DNA of 23,814 nucleotides from Armatimonadota bacterium (GTDB lineage: Bacteria; Sysuimicrobiota; Sysuimicrobiia; Sysuimicrobiales; JACQTN01). How positions within the stretch are numbered: the stretch's first letter is position 1; each line of letters opens with the position of its first letter. The translations under genes and the position numbers were made by a program. The notes beneath the pieces are model-generated. The model did not search any database and was not told the origin of the DNA. It worked only from the letters and a program-made list of their open reading frames with translations. The stretch is taken from NCBI GenBank assembly GCA_016210785.1, contig JACQTN010000535.1, positions 1 through 23,814 of the forward strand. Reading direction: 5' to 3'. This document shows positions 15,648 through 23,803 of this stretch, piece after piece.

Positions 15648-17150
15648 GTGCTACTGGTGCGTGGCGGACGGGTATTTCGCAGTATCCACGGGCAACTCGA
15701 AGAGGCCAACATTCTCATTGAAGGCGAGCGTATCATGGACGTCGGGCCCAACGTCGCCGCGCCCGCGGACGCGCAGGAACTGGATGCGCGCGGCCATGTC
15801 GTCATCCCCGGGCTGATCAACGCCCACACCCACGCGAACAACAACCTGACCAAGACGATGGGAGACAACTGGACCCTGGAAGACCTGCGCAATCATGGAC
15901 CCGCGCTCTACGCCAACCGCACGGCGGAGGAGCAGTACCTGTCGGCGGCCATCGGCGCGGTCGAGATGCTCAAGACGGGCTGTACCGCGTCCTACGACCA
16001 GTTCGCGGCGCTGCCCGCGCCCAGCGCCGAGGGCGTGGAGGCCGTGGTCCGCGCCTACATCGACGTGGGCCTGCGCGCGGTCGTGGCCCCCGCGGTCGCG
16101 GACGAGGTCTTCTACCGCGCGGTGCCTGGGCTGCTCGACCTGCTGCCGCCCGACCTGCGCGCCACCGTGGAGCGCATCAACGCTGCGCCGACGGAGGGCC
16201 TGCTCCGCCTCACCGAGGAAGCAATCCGGCGCTGGGACGGCGCCGCCGGCGGCCGCATCCGTCTCGCCGCGGCCCCGGTGATCCCCGGGGAATGCAGCGA
16301 CACTTTCATGCAGGGCTGCGTGCGCCTCGTCCGCGAGTTTGGTGTCGGCCTGCACACGCATCTCGCCGAGACGAAAGTCCAGGCGGTGTCCAGCCTGCGG
16401 CGATGGGGGAAGACCCTGGTCGAGCACCTGTACGATCAGGGCCTCCTCGGTCCCCACTTCGTGGGGGGACACGGCGTCTGGCTGACCGACGACGACATCA
16501 GGCGCATGGCGGACAGCGGGGCGATGATCACCCACAACCCGGCCAGCAACCTCAAGCTCGGCAGCGGGATCGCGCCCATCCGGGAGATGTTCGACCAGGG
16601 CGTCACCGTCGGGCTCGGCTCCGACGGCTCGATGAGCTCGGACAACCAGAACATGTTCGAGGCGATGCGATTTGCCGCGCTGGTGGGCAAGGTCCGCTTT
16701 CCGCACCAGCCCGAGCGCTGGATCGGGGCGCAGGCGGCCTGGGAAATGGCGACGACGCGGGCGGCGAGAGTGCTCGGCATGGCGGACGACATTGGGGCGA
16801 TTGCGCCGGGGCGCAAGGCCGACCTGGTGCTCCTGCGGGCGAACTCGGTGTTCTTGCGCCCAATGAATAACTTCCTGAACGCCCTCGTCTACGCGGAGAC
16901 GGGCGCGGATGTGGATACCGTCCTGGTGGGTGGGCGCGTCGTCCTGGAGCATGGGCGGGTCTTGACGGTGAATGAGGACGCTCTGTTCGCCCAGGCGCAG
17001 GAAGCAGCCGAACAAACACGAGCCCGCAACGCGGCGAACTGGGCGCTGGCAGAACGTCTGGCGCCCTACGTCACGCGGGCATGCCAGAGTGCCGTGGCCA
17101 CGGCGTACCCTGTCAACCGGTACGCGGGTCCGATCCGAAGTCAGTCGTGA
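15648..17150 (+). CDS. Amidohydrolase, cytosine-deaminase/chlorohydrolase-like
   Basis: A 500-residue metal-dependent hydrolase of the ATZ/TRZ branch of the amidohydrolase superfamily (S-adenosylhomocysteine, guanine, 8-oxoguanine and s-triazine deaminases). Metal and catalytic residues visible: His60 and His62 (NAHTH), His238 and Glu241 (HTHLAE), His275 (GGHGVW) and Asp326 (GSDGS). The composite beta-sandwich is formed by the ends (GRVF..ILIEGERI and ADLVLLRANSVF..VLVGGRVV). GTG 15648 follows GAGGAGG by 7 nt. Its C-terminus is about 30-40 residues longer than usual. It would hydrolytically remove an amino (or halogen/alkylthio) group from a heterocycle or aromatic-like ring. It lies 341 nt after the acyl-CoA dehydrogenase on the same strand, so it may or may not share a promoter with that block. 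Substrate not determinable. Confidence 0.9.
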   Translation: MLLVRGGRVFRSIHGQLEEANILIEGERIMDVGPNVAAPADAQELDARGHVVIPGLINAHTHANNNLTKTMGDNWTLEDLRNHGPALYANRTAEEQYLSAAIGAVEMLKTGCTASYDQFAALPAPSAEGVEAVVRAYIDVGLRAVVAPAVADEVFYRAVPGLLDLLPPDLRATVERINAAPTEGLLRLTEEAIRRWDGAAGGRIRLAAAPVIPGECSDTFMQGCVRLVREFGVGLHTHLAETKVQAVSSLRRWGKTLVEHLYDQGLLGPHFVGGHGVWLTDDDIRRMADSGAMITHNPASNLKLGSGIAPIREMFDQGVTVGLGSDGSMSSDNQNMFEAMRFAALVGKVRFPHQPERWIGAQAAWEMATTRAARVLGMADDIGAIAPGRKADLVLLRANSVFLRPMNNFLNALVYAETGADVDTVLVGGRVVLEHGRVLTVNEDALFAQAQEAAEQTRARNAANWALAERLAPYVTRACQSAVATAYPVNRYAGPIRSQS

Positions 17151-17230
17151 CCGGCCCGCTGGCCTCCGGCCTGCCTCGTCCTTGCGCCCTCAGTCTGTCA
17201 CTGCTTGCCAGGACGCCCGCCGCTCTCATC

Positions 17231-17293
17231 GCCGCGGACGAAATCACGCCCGCCGCGGACGCTGTCACCTCCACCGCCGACCCGATCACCTCC
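17231..17293. repeat. 21-bp tandem repeat, three units
   Basis: Three imperfect 21-nt units lie head to tail at 17231-17251, 17252-17272 and 17273-17293 (consensus GCCGCGGACNNNATCACCTCC), with a decayed fourth up to about 17314. They sit at the convergent junction between the amidohydrolase and the hydroxyacid dehydrogenase and run into the 3' end of the latter. In the plus direction they keep frame as a 7-residue repeat (AADEITP, AADAVTS, TADPITS), but no supported gene covers them. Confidence 0.65.
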
Positions 17294-18266
17294 GCCGTTC
17301 AGACGCCAGCACCGCCGGGTTGAGCACCCGGATGGGGTCGCCCCTCAGAAAGGCCTGGATATCCTCGACCGCCTGCCCGTAGAACAGTCGGTAGTTCTCG
17401 GCCGTGACGTAGCCGACGTGCGGCGTCACCACCATGTTGGGGAGCCGGCGGAAGGGGTGATCGGGGGGAAGCGGTTCCTCATCGAAGACGTCCAGCGCCG
17501 CCCCCGCGACGATCCCCCGTCGGAGGGCATCGACCAGCGCCGCCTCGTCGACGATGGGACCGCGCGACGTGTTGATCAGGCAGGCCGTCGGCTTCATCAG
17601 CGCCATCTCCCGCGCGCCGACGAGACCCCGCGTGCGCTCGCTCAACACCAGATGAATGGTGAGAACATCGGCCTCCGTGAAGAGCCGGTCCCTGGTGACC
17701 AGGGTGGCTCCGCACTCGGCGGCCCGCTGGGCGGTGAGGTTCTGGCTCCACGCGATCACCGGCATGCCGAACGCCCGGCCGACGGCCGCCACCTGAGCCC
17801 CGATGGTGCCGAGCCCCAGGATCCCCAGGACCTTGCCGCGGAGTGCCGTGCCGACGGTCATCTGCCACTGGCCCTCCCGGATGGCCCGGTCCTCCTGAGG
17901 TATGTGACGCACCAGCGCCAAGATGAGCCCCCACGTCAGCTCCGCCGTGGTGTGCTTGCGACCTTCGGTCCCGCAGGCCGTGATGCCGAGTGCCGTGGCG
18001 CCGTCCACGTCGATCGCCGCGTTGCTCATCCCCGTGGTCACGAGCAGCCGCAGCGCCGGCAGTTGCTCCAGCAGCGCGCGCGGAAAAGGCGTGCGCTCCC
18101 GCATCGCCACGATGACCTCGAACAGCCGGAGCCGCGCCGCCACCGCGTCCATGTCCTGCAGGTGGTCCTGGAACGCGCGGATGGCAATCTGCGGGCCGAG
18201 CGCGCTCCAGTCGGCCATCTTCAAGGCCACGTCCTGGTAATCGTCAAGAACCGCGATGTGCACCAT
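17286..18266 (-). CDS. D-2-hydroxyacid dehydrogenase, NAD(P)-dependent
   Basis: A 326-residue D-isomer-specific 2-hydroxyacid dehydrogenase (phosphoglycerate dehydrogenase/formate dehydrogenase superfamily) that interconverts 2-oxoacids and D-2-hydroxyacids. Seen: nucleotide-binding GLGTIG (151-156), the catalytic triad Arg235 (NTSRG), Glu264 (FDEEP) and His283 (TPHVG), and the start IAVLDDYQDVAL typical of one broad subgroup. ATG 18266 is the family start; GAGGAG lies about 12 nt upstream, and the open frame beyond it to 18434 lacks similarity. The gene is convergent with the amidohydrolase and divergent from the 18512 oxidoreductase. Its last codons lie inside the 21-bp repeat tract, so the C-terminal ERRR is probably recent. 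Substrate unknown. Confidence 0.92.
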   Translation of the reverse strand: MVHIAVLDDYQDVALKMADWSALGPQIAIRAFQDHLQDMDAVAARLRLFEVIVAMRERTPFPRALLEQLPALRLLVTTGMSNAAIDVDGATALGITACGTEGRKHTTAELTWGLILALVRHIPQEDRAIREGQWQMTVGTALRGKVLGILGLGTIGAQVAAVGRAFGMPVIAWSQNLTAQRAAECGATLVTRDRLFTEADVLTIHLVLSERTRGLVGAREMALMKPTACLINTSRGPIVDEAALVDALRRGIVAGAALDVFDEEPLPPDHPFRRLPNMVVTPHVGYVTAENYRLFYGQAVEDIQAFLRGDPIRVLNPAVLASERRR

Positions 18267-18511
18267 CTGCGCTCGCCTCTCCTCACCACGCGTGAATGAC
18301 CGCCCGCGCCGGCATTGCTCCGCGTGCAGCGCGATGATGTATTCGGACCCAGACACCACTTCCACCTCCCCCGTTGACGGCCAGCCCGAGCCGCACGTCC
18401 GGACACACGAAGCCCGGGGCCAGGGGCAAGCCATCCAGCAGAGGCCCCCGCCGCCCTGCGGCGTATTATCCCTGGTAAGATCTCAGGGGCCAGAACCCAA
18501 CCGGCCGGCTG
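18267..18511. other. Divergent intergenic promoter region
   Basis: 245 nt between the leftward hydroxyacid dehydrogenase and the rightward oxidoreductase. Apart from the -10-like box listed next and the leftward ribosome site, I see no operator palindrome or gene. Confidence 0.45.
18461..18480 (+). promoter_or_regulatory. Promoter-like box upstream of the 18512 gene
   Basis: GCGTATTATCCCTGGTAAGA carries a good -10 hexamer, TATTAT (18464-18469), 42 nt before ATG 18512. A nearly identical element with TATGAT occurs at 23691-23709 before the right-edge gene, which supports a shared promoter class. No clear -35 is visible at the normal distance. Confidence 0.4.
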
Positions 18512-19504
18512 ATGGACCTCAAGGTCGACCTCCGCGTGCCTGTCGGGCTCCCTCTTCCCGAGCTCGCAGAGTTTCTCCGCCGGTGCGAAGATGCGGGATT
18601 TCACGGCGTCGGCATCCATGACCACCCCCACAGCGGCCGGGATGTGTACCTGGCCCTGGCCCGTGCAGCGTCCAGAACTACCCGGCTGACGCTGTACCCG
18701 GCGACTTCAAATCCGGTCAGCCGGCATCCCGTGGAACTCGCCACGCTCGCCCACAGCCTCGAAGAACTGGCACCCGGGCGCGTGCGCCTGACCGTCGCTC
18801 CTGGTTTCCTGGCCGTCCGGAGCATCGGACGGCCGAGGGCGACCGTCGACGTGATGCGTGACGCCGTCGTGAAGATCCGCCGCCTGCTCGCCGGTGACGC
18901 CGTGCAGTTTGGGGCGACCTCAACCCGGCTTCGCCATACCAGCGCGCGCCCCACTCCGGTCTACATGCTGGCGGCGGGGCCACGCATGGTGGAACTGGCC
19001 GGTGAGGTCGCGGACGGTGTGTTCCTGATGGTGGGGTTTCATCCCGATTCCATCGCCGCGGCCAGGAGACATCTGGCCGCGGGCGCGCACAGAGGGGGCC
19101 GCGACCCCGGGGCGATCCCGACGATCTTCGTGGTCACCATCGCCCTCGAGGAGGATGTCAACGCGGCGCGCCGGTGGCCCCGCCGCTGGTTTGCCCCCGG
19201 CCAGAGCTTCCTCACGTATCCCAGCAGGGCGAACCTGTACTGGCTTCGGGCCGCCGGCATCGACCTGCCGGACAATCACGTTCCCGAGGAGATCTCCGAC
19301 GACCTGGCTGCCCGCATCTGTGACACGTTTGGGGTGTTCGGATCTCCGGAGTACTGCGCACGCCGCCTACGCCAGATGCAGCAGGAGGCCGGCGTCCAGC
19401 ACGTGTTGCTCTTCCCCGCGCACACGAAAGACGGAGCCTACGAGATGCCGGAACGGGAGGTTGCTGCCTTTCGCGACGCGATCAGGCCACGGCTGCGCCG
19501 GTGA
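18512..19504 (+). CDS. LLM-class flavin-dependent oxidoreductase (methylene-H4MPT-reductase-like)
   Basis: A 330-residue luciferase-like TIM-barrel protein, related in style to F420-dependent methylenetetrahydromethanopterin reductase and glucose-6-phosphate dehydrogenase relatives. Seen: LAEFLRRCEDAGFHGVGIHDH (18-38), the strand LTLYPATSNPVSRHPVELATLAHSLEEL (59-86), GRVRLTVAPG, and the cofactor-binding end VYMLAAGPRMVELAGEVADGV. It may use F420 or FMN; this cannot be decided from sequence. Normal length. ATG 18512 is the first good start, but it has no strong ribosome site. The 121-nt gap to the molybdenum hydroxylase subunit suggests possible co-transcription. It is not closely similar to the other LLM gene at 9530. 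Confidence 0.88.
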   Translation: MDLKVDLRVPVGLPLPELAEFLRRCEDAGFHGVGIHDHPHSGRDVYLALARAASRTTRLTLYPATSNPVSRHPVELATLAHSLEELAPGRVRLTVAPGFLAVRSIGRPRATVDVMRDAVVKIRRLLAGDAVQFGATSTRLRHTSARPTPVYMLAAGPRMVELAGEVADGVFLMVGFHPDSIAAARRHLAAGAHRGGRDPGAIPTIFVVTIALEEDVNAARRWPRRWFAPGQSFLTYPSRANLYWLRAAGIDLPDNHVPEEISDDLAARICDTFGVFGSPEYCARRLRQMQQEAGVQHVLLFPAHTKDGAYEMPEREVAAFRDAIRPRLRR

Positions 19505-19625
19505 CCAGCGGTGCATCGGCAACGATGGCGGCACCGGTGACCGTTGCGCCCGGCAATCTCTCCTTCGGCACGCATGGATCCGGCGGGAGGCCAGCGCGGG
19601 GAAGACCAGGCGCGGAGAGACCTGA

Positions 19626-22022
19626 ATGGGCGGCAGGTTCATGAGCAGCAGGTATGTCGGCGCCAGGGTTCGCCGCCGCGAAGATCCCCGGCTGCTCACC
19701 GGGGGTGGGCGGTACGTTGACGACATCCGCGTCGACGGCTGTCTCCACGCGGCCATCGTGCGCAGTACCCACGCACACGCGCGCCTGGTCGCAGTGCGGC
19801 TCGACGCCGTGCGCCGGCACCCCTCGGTGGTGGCCTGCTTCACCTTCGATGACCTGGCCGGCATCCTCCGCCCGCTCCCGGCAGCAGGCACGCCGCCGCC
19901 ACCTCTTGCGGCCCGTGTGGGTTTCCGGATGCGGGAGGCGTCCCAGTATCCGCTGGCCGCAGGGAAGGTGCGCTACGCCGGCGAGCCGGTCGCCGTGATC
20001 GTCGTGAATGACCCCTACGCGGCCGAGGACGCCCTGGCGCTGGCCGCGGTGGATTGCGAGGCGCTCCCAGCGGTCGTCGATGCCGGGCAAGGTCTCGCAC
20101 CCGGCGCCCCGCGCATCCATGAGGAGTGGGAGGACAACGCCGCTTTGAGCTTCTCGGTACGCGTCGGCGATCCGGAGCGTGTGTTTGCCGAGGCGCCGGT
20201 TCGGGCGCGAGAGCGATTCATGGTACCCCGATCCGCCGGCATGCCGCTGGAACCGCGCGGCGTGCTCGCGGTGCCATATCCACGCGGTCAGGTGCTGCCT
20301 CCGAACGACTATGCGATAACCGTCTGGGCCTCCACGCAGGTCCCGCACCTGCTCCAGCGGGCGATCACCGAGAGCCTGGGACTGCCCGCCCACAAGGTCC
20401 GGGTCGTGACGCCCGACGTCGGCGGAGGGTTCGGCACGAAGACCTCGATCTATCCCGAGGACGTCCTGATCCCGATCATCGCCGCCCGGCTCGGCCGGCC
20501 GGTCAAGTGGATCGAGACCCGCCGCGAGCATCTGGTGAGCGCGACCCACTCACGCGAGCAACTGCACGAGGCAGAGGTCGCCGCGTCCTCCGACGGCGCG
20601 ATCCTGGCATTTCGGGATCGCTTCCTGCTCGACCAGGGCGCGTACAACCCGTGGGGGATCGTCCAGCCGTACAACACGGTCGCCCACATACTCGGGCCGT
20701 ACCGCATCCGGCATGCCGCCTTCGACGCGCGCTCCGTGGTGACCAACAAGACTCCGCATGCGCCCTACCGGGGCGCCGGGCGCCCCGAGGCCGTCTTTGT
20801 CATGGAGCGGATGCTGGATCTGCTGGCCGCCCGCTTGGGGATGGACCCGGCCGAGATCCGGCGCCGCAACATGATCCGGGCGGAGGAGATGCCGTACGAC
20901 GTCGGGCTCCTCTACCGCGATGGTCACCCGCTCATCTACGACTCAGGAGACTATCCCGGCGCGTTAGAGCGTGTGCTGGAGGCGGTCGGGTACGACGGGT
21001 TCCGCGGCGAGCAGCAGGCGTTGAGAACGCAAGGTGTCGATCGCGGCATCGGCATCGCCGCATACGTGGAGGGCACCGGCATCGGCCCCTATGAAGCGGC
21101 CACCGTCCGCGTGGACGCATCGGGCAAGGTCGTGGTGGCGACGGGCGCGTGCTCCCAGGGCCAGGGCCACGAAACCACGTTTGCCCAGATCGCCGCCGAC
21201 GCCCTCGGCGTGGGGGTTGATGACGTGACGGTGATCGGTGGCGACACCGGTGAGATCGCGTCCGGCGTGGGCACCTTCGCCAGCCGAAGCATCGTCATGG
21301 CAGGCAACGCCGTCGCCCGTGCGGCGCAGGAGGTGCGGGGAAAGCTGGTGCGCGCCGCGGCGTCGCTGATGGAGGTGGCGGAATCCGATCTCGAGGTGGC
21401 AGAGGGGCGGCTCTTCGTCCGCGGGGTCCCGGGCCGCGCGATGACCATGGCCGGAATCGCCCAGGCAAGCCTGCCCACGTTCCAGGCGCCGCGCGTGGCC
21501 GACCCGGTCTTCGAGGCCACGATCTATCACAGCGTGCCCACGGTTACCTACGCGAGCGCGGTCCACGCCGCGGTGGTCGAGGTCGATCCCGAGATCGGCA
21601 TGGTGGGAATCCTGCGATACGTGGTCGTGCACGACTGCGGCCGCGTCGTCAACCCCGTCATTGTGGATGGACAGATTCACGGCGGGGTGGCTCAGGGCAT
21701 CGGGGGCGGCCTCAGCGAGGAGATCGTCTACGATGAAGCCGGCCAACTCCTGACCGGCTCCCTCATGGATTACGCCGTGCCCAGGGCGCGTGACCTGCCG
21801 CGGATCGAGACGATCCACCTCGACTGTCCGTCACCGCGGAACCCGCTCGGCGTGAAGGGGGTCGGCGAAGGGGGCGCCATCGCACCCCCGGCCGTGCTCG
21901 CCAACGCCATCGAGGACGCGCTCACGCCCTTCGGCGTGCGCATCACGACCGGGCCGGTGACTCCCGCGCGGATTGTCGCGCTCGTCTCAGCGTCCCGCTC
22001 GAAAGCCCGAAAACCCGTCTGA
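19626..22022 (+). CDS. Molybdenum hydroxylase large subunit (xanthine dehydrogenase family)
   Basis: A 798-residue molybdopterin-binding subunit of the xanthine dehydrogenase/aldehyde oxidase family, full length for a three-subunit enzyme's large chain. Seen: N-terminal a/b hammerhead domain (about 10-150; GGGRYVDDI, VRYAGEPVAVIV), cofactor loops GGGFGTKT (266-273), PYRGAGRPEA (380-389), QGQGHET (511-517), and the catalytic glutamate Glu748 in KGVGEGG. Such enzymes hydroxylate N-heterocycles or aldehydes using water. The active-site loop has GAGR and not the AYXCSFR of true CO dehydrogenase, so this is not CoxL form I. ATG 19626 follows GGAGAG; ATG 19641 is an alternative. The 2Fe-2S and FAD subunits that normally neighbour it are absent from both sides, so it must use subunits encoded elsewhere or be an orphan. 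Confidence 0.92.
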   Translation: MGGRFMSSRYVGARVRRREDPRLLTGGGRYVDDIRVDGCLHAAIVRSTHAHARLVAVRLDAVRRHPSVVACFTFDDLAGILRPLPAAGTPPPPLAARVGFRMREASQYPLAAGKVRYAGEPVAVIVVNDPYAAEDALALAAVDCEALPAVVDAGQGLAPGAPRIHEEWEDNAALSFSVRVGDPERVFAEAPVRARERFMVPRSAGMPLEPRGVLAVPYPRGQVLPPNDYAITVWASTQVPHLLQRAITESLGLPAHKVRVVTPDVGGGFGTKTSIYPEDVLIPIIAARLGRPVKWIETRREHLVSATHSREQLHEAEVAASSDGAILAFRDRFLLDQGAYNPWGIVQPYNTVAHILGPYRIRHAAFDARSVVTNKTPHAPYRGAGRPEAVFVMERMLDLLAARLGMDPAEIRRRNMIRAEEMPYDVGLLYRDGHPLIYDSGDYPGALERVLEAVGYDGFRGEQQALRTQGVDRGIGIAAYVEGTGIGPYEAATVRVDASGKVVVATGACSQGQGHETTFAQIAADALGVGVDDVTVIGGDTGEIASGVGTFASRSIVMAGNAVARAAQEVRGKLVRAAASLMEVAESDLEVAEGRLFVRGVPGRAMTMAGIAQASLPTFQAPRVADPVFEATIYHSVPTVTYASAVHAAVVEVDPEIGMVGILRYVVVHDCGRVVNPVIVDGQIHGGVAQGIGGGLSEEIVYDEAGQLLTGSLMDYAVPRARDLPRIETIHLDCPSPRNPLGVKGVGEGGAIAPPAVLANAIEDALTPFGVRITTGPVTPARIVALVSASRSKARKPV

Positions 22023-22030
22023 GTCTTCCG

Positions 22031-22080
22031 TTCGCCCTGCCCGGAGCCCGCCTGAACCTGCCGAAGCGTGAAAGGGCGCG
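22031..22080. repeat. Degenerate CTTCG-type repeat at convergent gene ends
   Basis: CGCCCT (22033-22038) pairs with AGGGCG (22073-22078). The intervening sequence (CCGTTCGCCCTG ... CCTGCCGAAGCG) resembles a decayed version of the reverse complement of the CTTCGACNGGCTCA repeat at 4477. It lies between the stops of two convergent genes and might act as a weak bidirectional end signal; there is no T-run. Confidence 0.3.
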
Positions 22081-22104
22081 CACGGCCCCACGTCGCGGCC
22101 CCGT

Positions 22105-23580
22105 TTAGTCAGTCCATGCCTCAGACGCGAGATGAGGAGACCGCTGCAACTGCGCCTGGTACACGGGGAGGACCCGCTCAAATGCCTCCGCGATGCGGGG
22201 GTCAAACGCAGACCCCGCGCCCTTGCGAATCTCCACGGTGGTCTCGTCGAAGGATCGGGCAGGACGGTAGGGACGGCCCGAGGTAAGGGCGTCGAAGACA
22301 TCGGCCACCGCGATGATCCGGCCCTCCAGAGGGATGCTCTCCCCACGCAGCCCGTCGGGATAGCCGCGGCCATCCCACCGCTCGTGGTGCGAGCGGACCC
22401 CGCCGAGCATCGGCGCGAGAGCGGGAATCCTGCGCAGGACCATCTCGCCCTTCCGGGGATGATCTTTGATGATCGAATACTCGTCGTCGCTCAGGCGGTC
22501 CGGCTTGTGGAGGATGGCATCGCGGACGCCGATCTTTCCCACGTCATGGAGGAGCGCCGCCTGGTGCAGAATGCGTAGCCGCTCGGGCGAGAGACGCATC
22601 TCCTCGCCGATCAGCGTCGCCAGCAGGGAGACGCGGGCGGAATGACCCTGCGTGTAGGGGTCGCGGGCCTCCACCGAGGTGATGAGGGCGATGATGACGT
22701 CATTGTAGCTCCGCTCCAGCTTCTCCATCGTGCCCTGGGCAAACAGCGCCTGGAAAGAGTCCGCAAGCGTCGTCCCGCGCCCGAGTTGGGCGACGACGCC
22801 CAGCAGGATGGTCACAAACCCGAAGAAGACCAGGACATGGTACAGCCACCAGGAAAGGTGCCAGACAGGGGAGGCCGCCAGGCCGATCTGGCCGACGATC
22901 AGCAAGAGCAATCCGGAGACGATCGCTCCCTGCAGCGGAAGCTGGGCGAGGCGGTAGTCCTGGATGTTGCGATGGAGGGCCACGGCCAGCAACCCGATCG
23001 TGCCGGCGGGGATGCCCCACATGGCCAGGGCCCGCAGGTACGGCGACCCGTAGTTGGCAGCCAGAGCGTCGCCGCCGAGCCTCGGGTCAGGGAGGCGCAG
23101 AACGACCCAGATCGCGGCCACGATCAGCGCAAACAGACACACGTAGCAGGTGCGGCGGCCCCGGAGGAGCGTGCCTTTCATCCGATCCGGAAGGTCGAAG
23201 CCGCTGGCCACGAGCAATGTCGCCGCGAGCCCGAAGCCCACCACGTGCGTCCAACCCCGGCCGGGAGAGGGGAACTTCACCAGCACGTCGGAGGTAAACA
23301 GACCGTGGACGACCGAGAACCCGGCGGCGGCGAAGAAGGCCAGGGACAGCAGAAGGATGCGCACGTCTCGGACCCGGTGGGCCACCAGACCGACGATGAG
23401 GGCCAGGGCGGCACCCAGGCTGCTGATGCCGGCGCAGAGAATGAAGTGCGCGGCCGGAATCTGCAGGCGGATGTTGTAGTGCTCGGCGTGGAGAAGCAGG
23501 AGGAGTATGGTGAGCGGGGTCAGGCCGATCGCCAGCCACTGAGCGCTCTGGACCTTCATGGAACGTATGGCGACCGCCAT
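22105..23580 (-). CDS. Membrane HD-GYP domain protein (probable c-di-GMP phosphodiesterase)
   Basis: A 491-residue protein with an N-terminal membrane module and a C-terminal HD-GYP domain, which in this family hydrolyses cyclic di-GMP. Seven to eight hydrophobic segments are visible (about 14-32, 46-67, 74-95, 111-127, 145-162, 186-203, 217-236, 245-265), suggesting a polytopic, MASE-like sensor. A short linker or helix (270-300) follows. HD-GYP motifs: HDVGK (345-349), SHHERWDGRGYP (397-408), with Gly406-Tyr407-Pro408, and AVADVFDALTSGRPYR (424-439). All core metal and GYP residues are present, so activity is expected. ATG 23580 is the longest start; ATG 23559 (residue 8) is an alternative, and neither has a strong ribosome site. 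Convergent with the molybdenum hydroxylase gene, no partner in the window. Confidence 0.92.
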   Translation of the reverse strand: MAVAIRSMKVQSAQWLAIGLTPLTILLLLLHAEHYNIRLQIPAAHFILCAGISSLGAALALIVGLVAHRVRDVRILLLSLAFFAAAGFSVVHGLFTSDVLVKFPSPGRGWTHVVGFGLAATLLVASGFDLPDRMKGTLLRGRRTCYVCLFALIVAAIWVVLRLPDPRLGGDALAANYGSPYLRALAMWGIPAGTIGLLAVALHRNIQDYRLAQLPLQGAIVSGLLLLIVGQIGLAASPVWHLSWWLYHVLVFFGFVTILLGVVAQLGRGTTLADSFQALFAQGTMEKLERSYNDVIIALITSVEARDPYTQGHSARVSLLATLIGEEMRLSPERLRILHQAALLHDVGKIGVRDAILHKPDRLSDDEYSIIKDHPRKGEMVLRRIPALAPMLGGVRSHHERWDGRGYPDGLRGESIPLEGRIIAVADVFDALTSGRPYRPARSFDETTVEIRKGAGSAFDPRIAEAFERVLPVYQAQLQRSPHLASEAWTD

Positions 23581-23690
23581 GAAGAGGCTGTTCGGACGCT
23601 CCGCCGCGGGTTCCTCTTCTGTTCCTCCCCCCTGTGAAGGTAGGGCCGAAAAGGCGAACCTCCGCGCCAGAGGCGCGCGCCCGCTTTCCG

Positions 23691-23709
23691 GCGTATGATC
23701 CTGGTTAAC
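23691..23709 (+). promoter_or_regulatory. Promoter-like box before the right-edge gene
   Basis: GCGTATGATCCTGGTTAAC contains TATGAT (23694-23699), close to the -10 consensus, and matches the element at 18461 over almost its full length, with one base deleted. It lies about 105 nt before the proposed TTG start at 23804. No obvious -35 is seen. Confidence 0.4.
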
Positions 23710-23770
23710 CTGAATCCGGCGGCATTTGATCTGACCTCATGACAATCCCGATTCGAGAACCCGCCAATAG

Positions 23771-23786
23771 CGCGCCTCCAGGCGCG
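23771..23786 (+). promoter_or_regulatory. Hairpin directly upstream of a ribosome site
   Basis: CGCGCCT and AGGCGCG (23771-23777 and 23780-23786) form a perfect stem around CC, effectively 6 bp with a TCCA loop. The stem ends 2 nt before the strong ribosome site AAGGAGGA (23789-23796). It could influence translation start of the edge gene; this is inference from position only. Confidence 0.4.
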
Positions 23787-23803
23787 GTAAGGAGGAATTT
23801 GGG

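Noticed and set aside
19626..22022. Aerobic CO dehydrogenase CoxL
   Set aside because: The active-site loop reads PYRGAGRPEA and not the AYXCSFR of form I CoxL, and CoxM and CoxS are absent.
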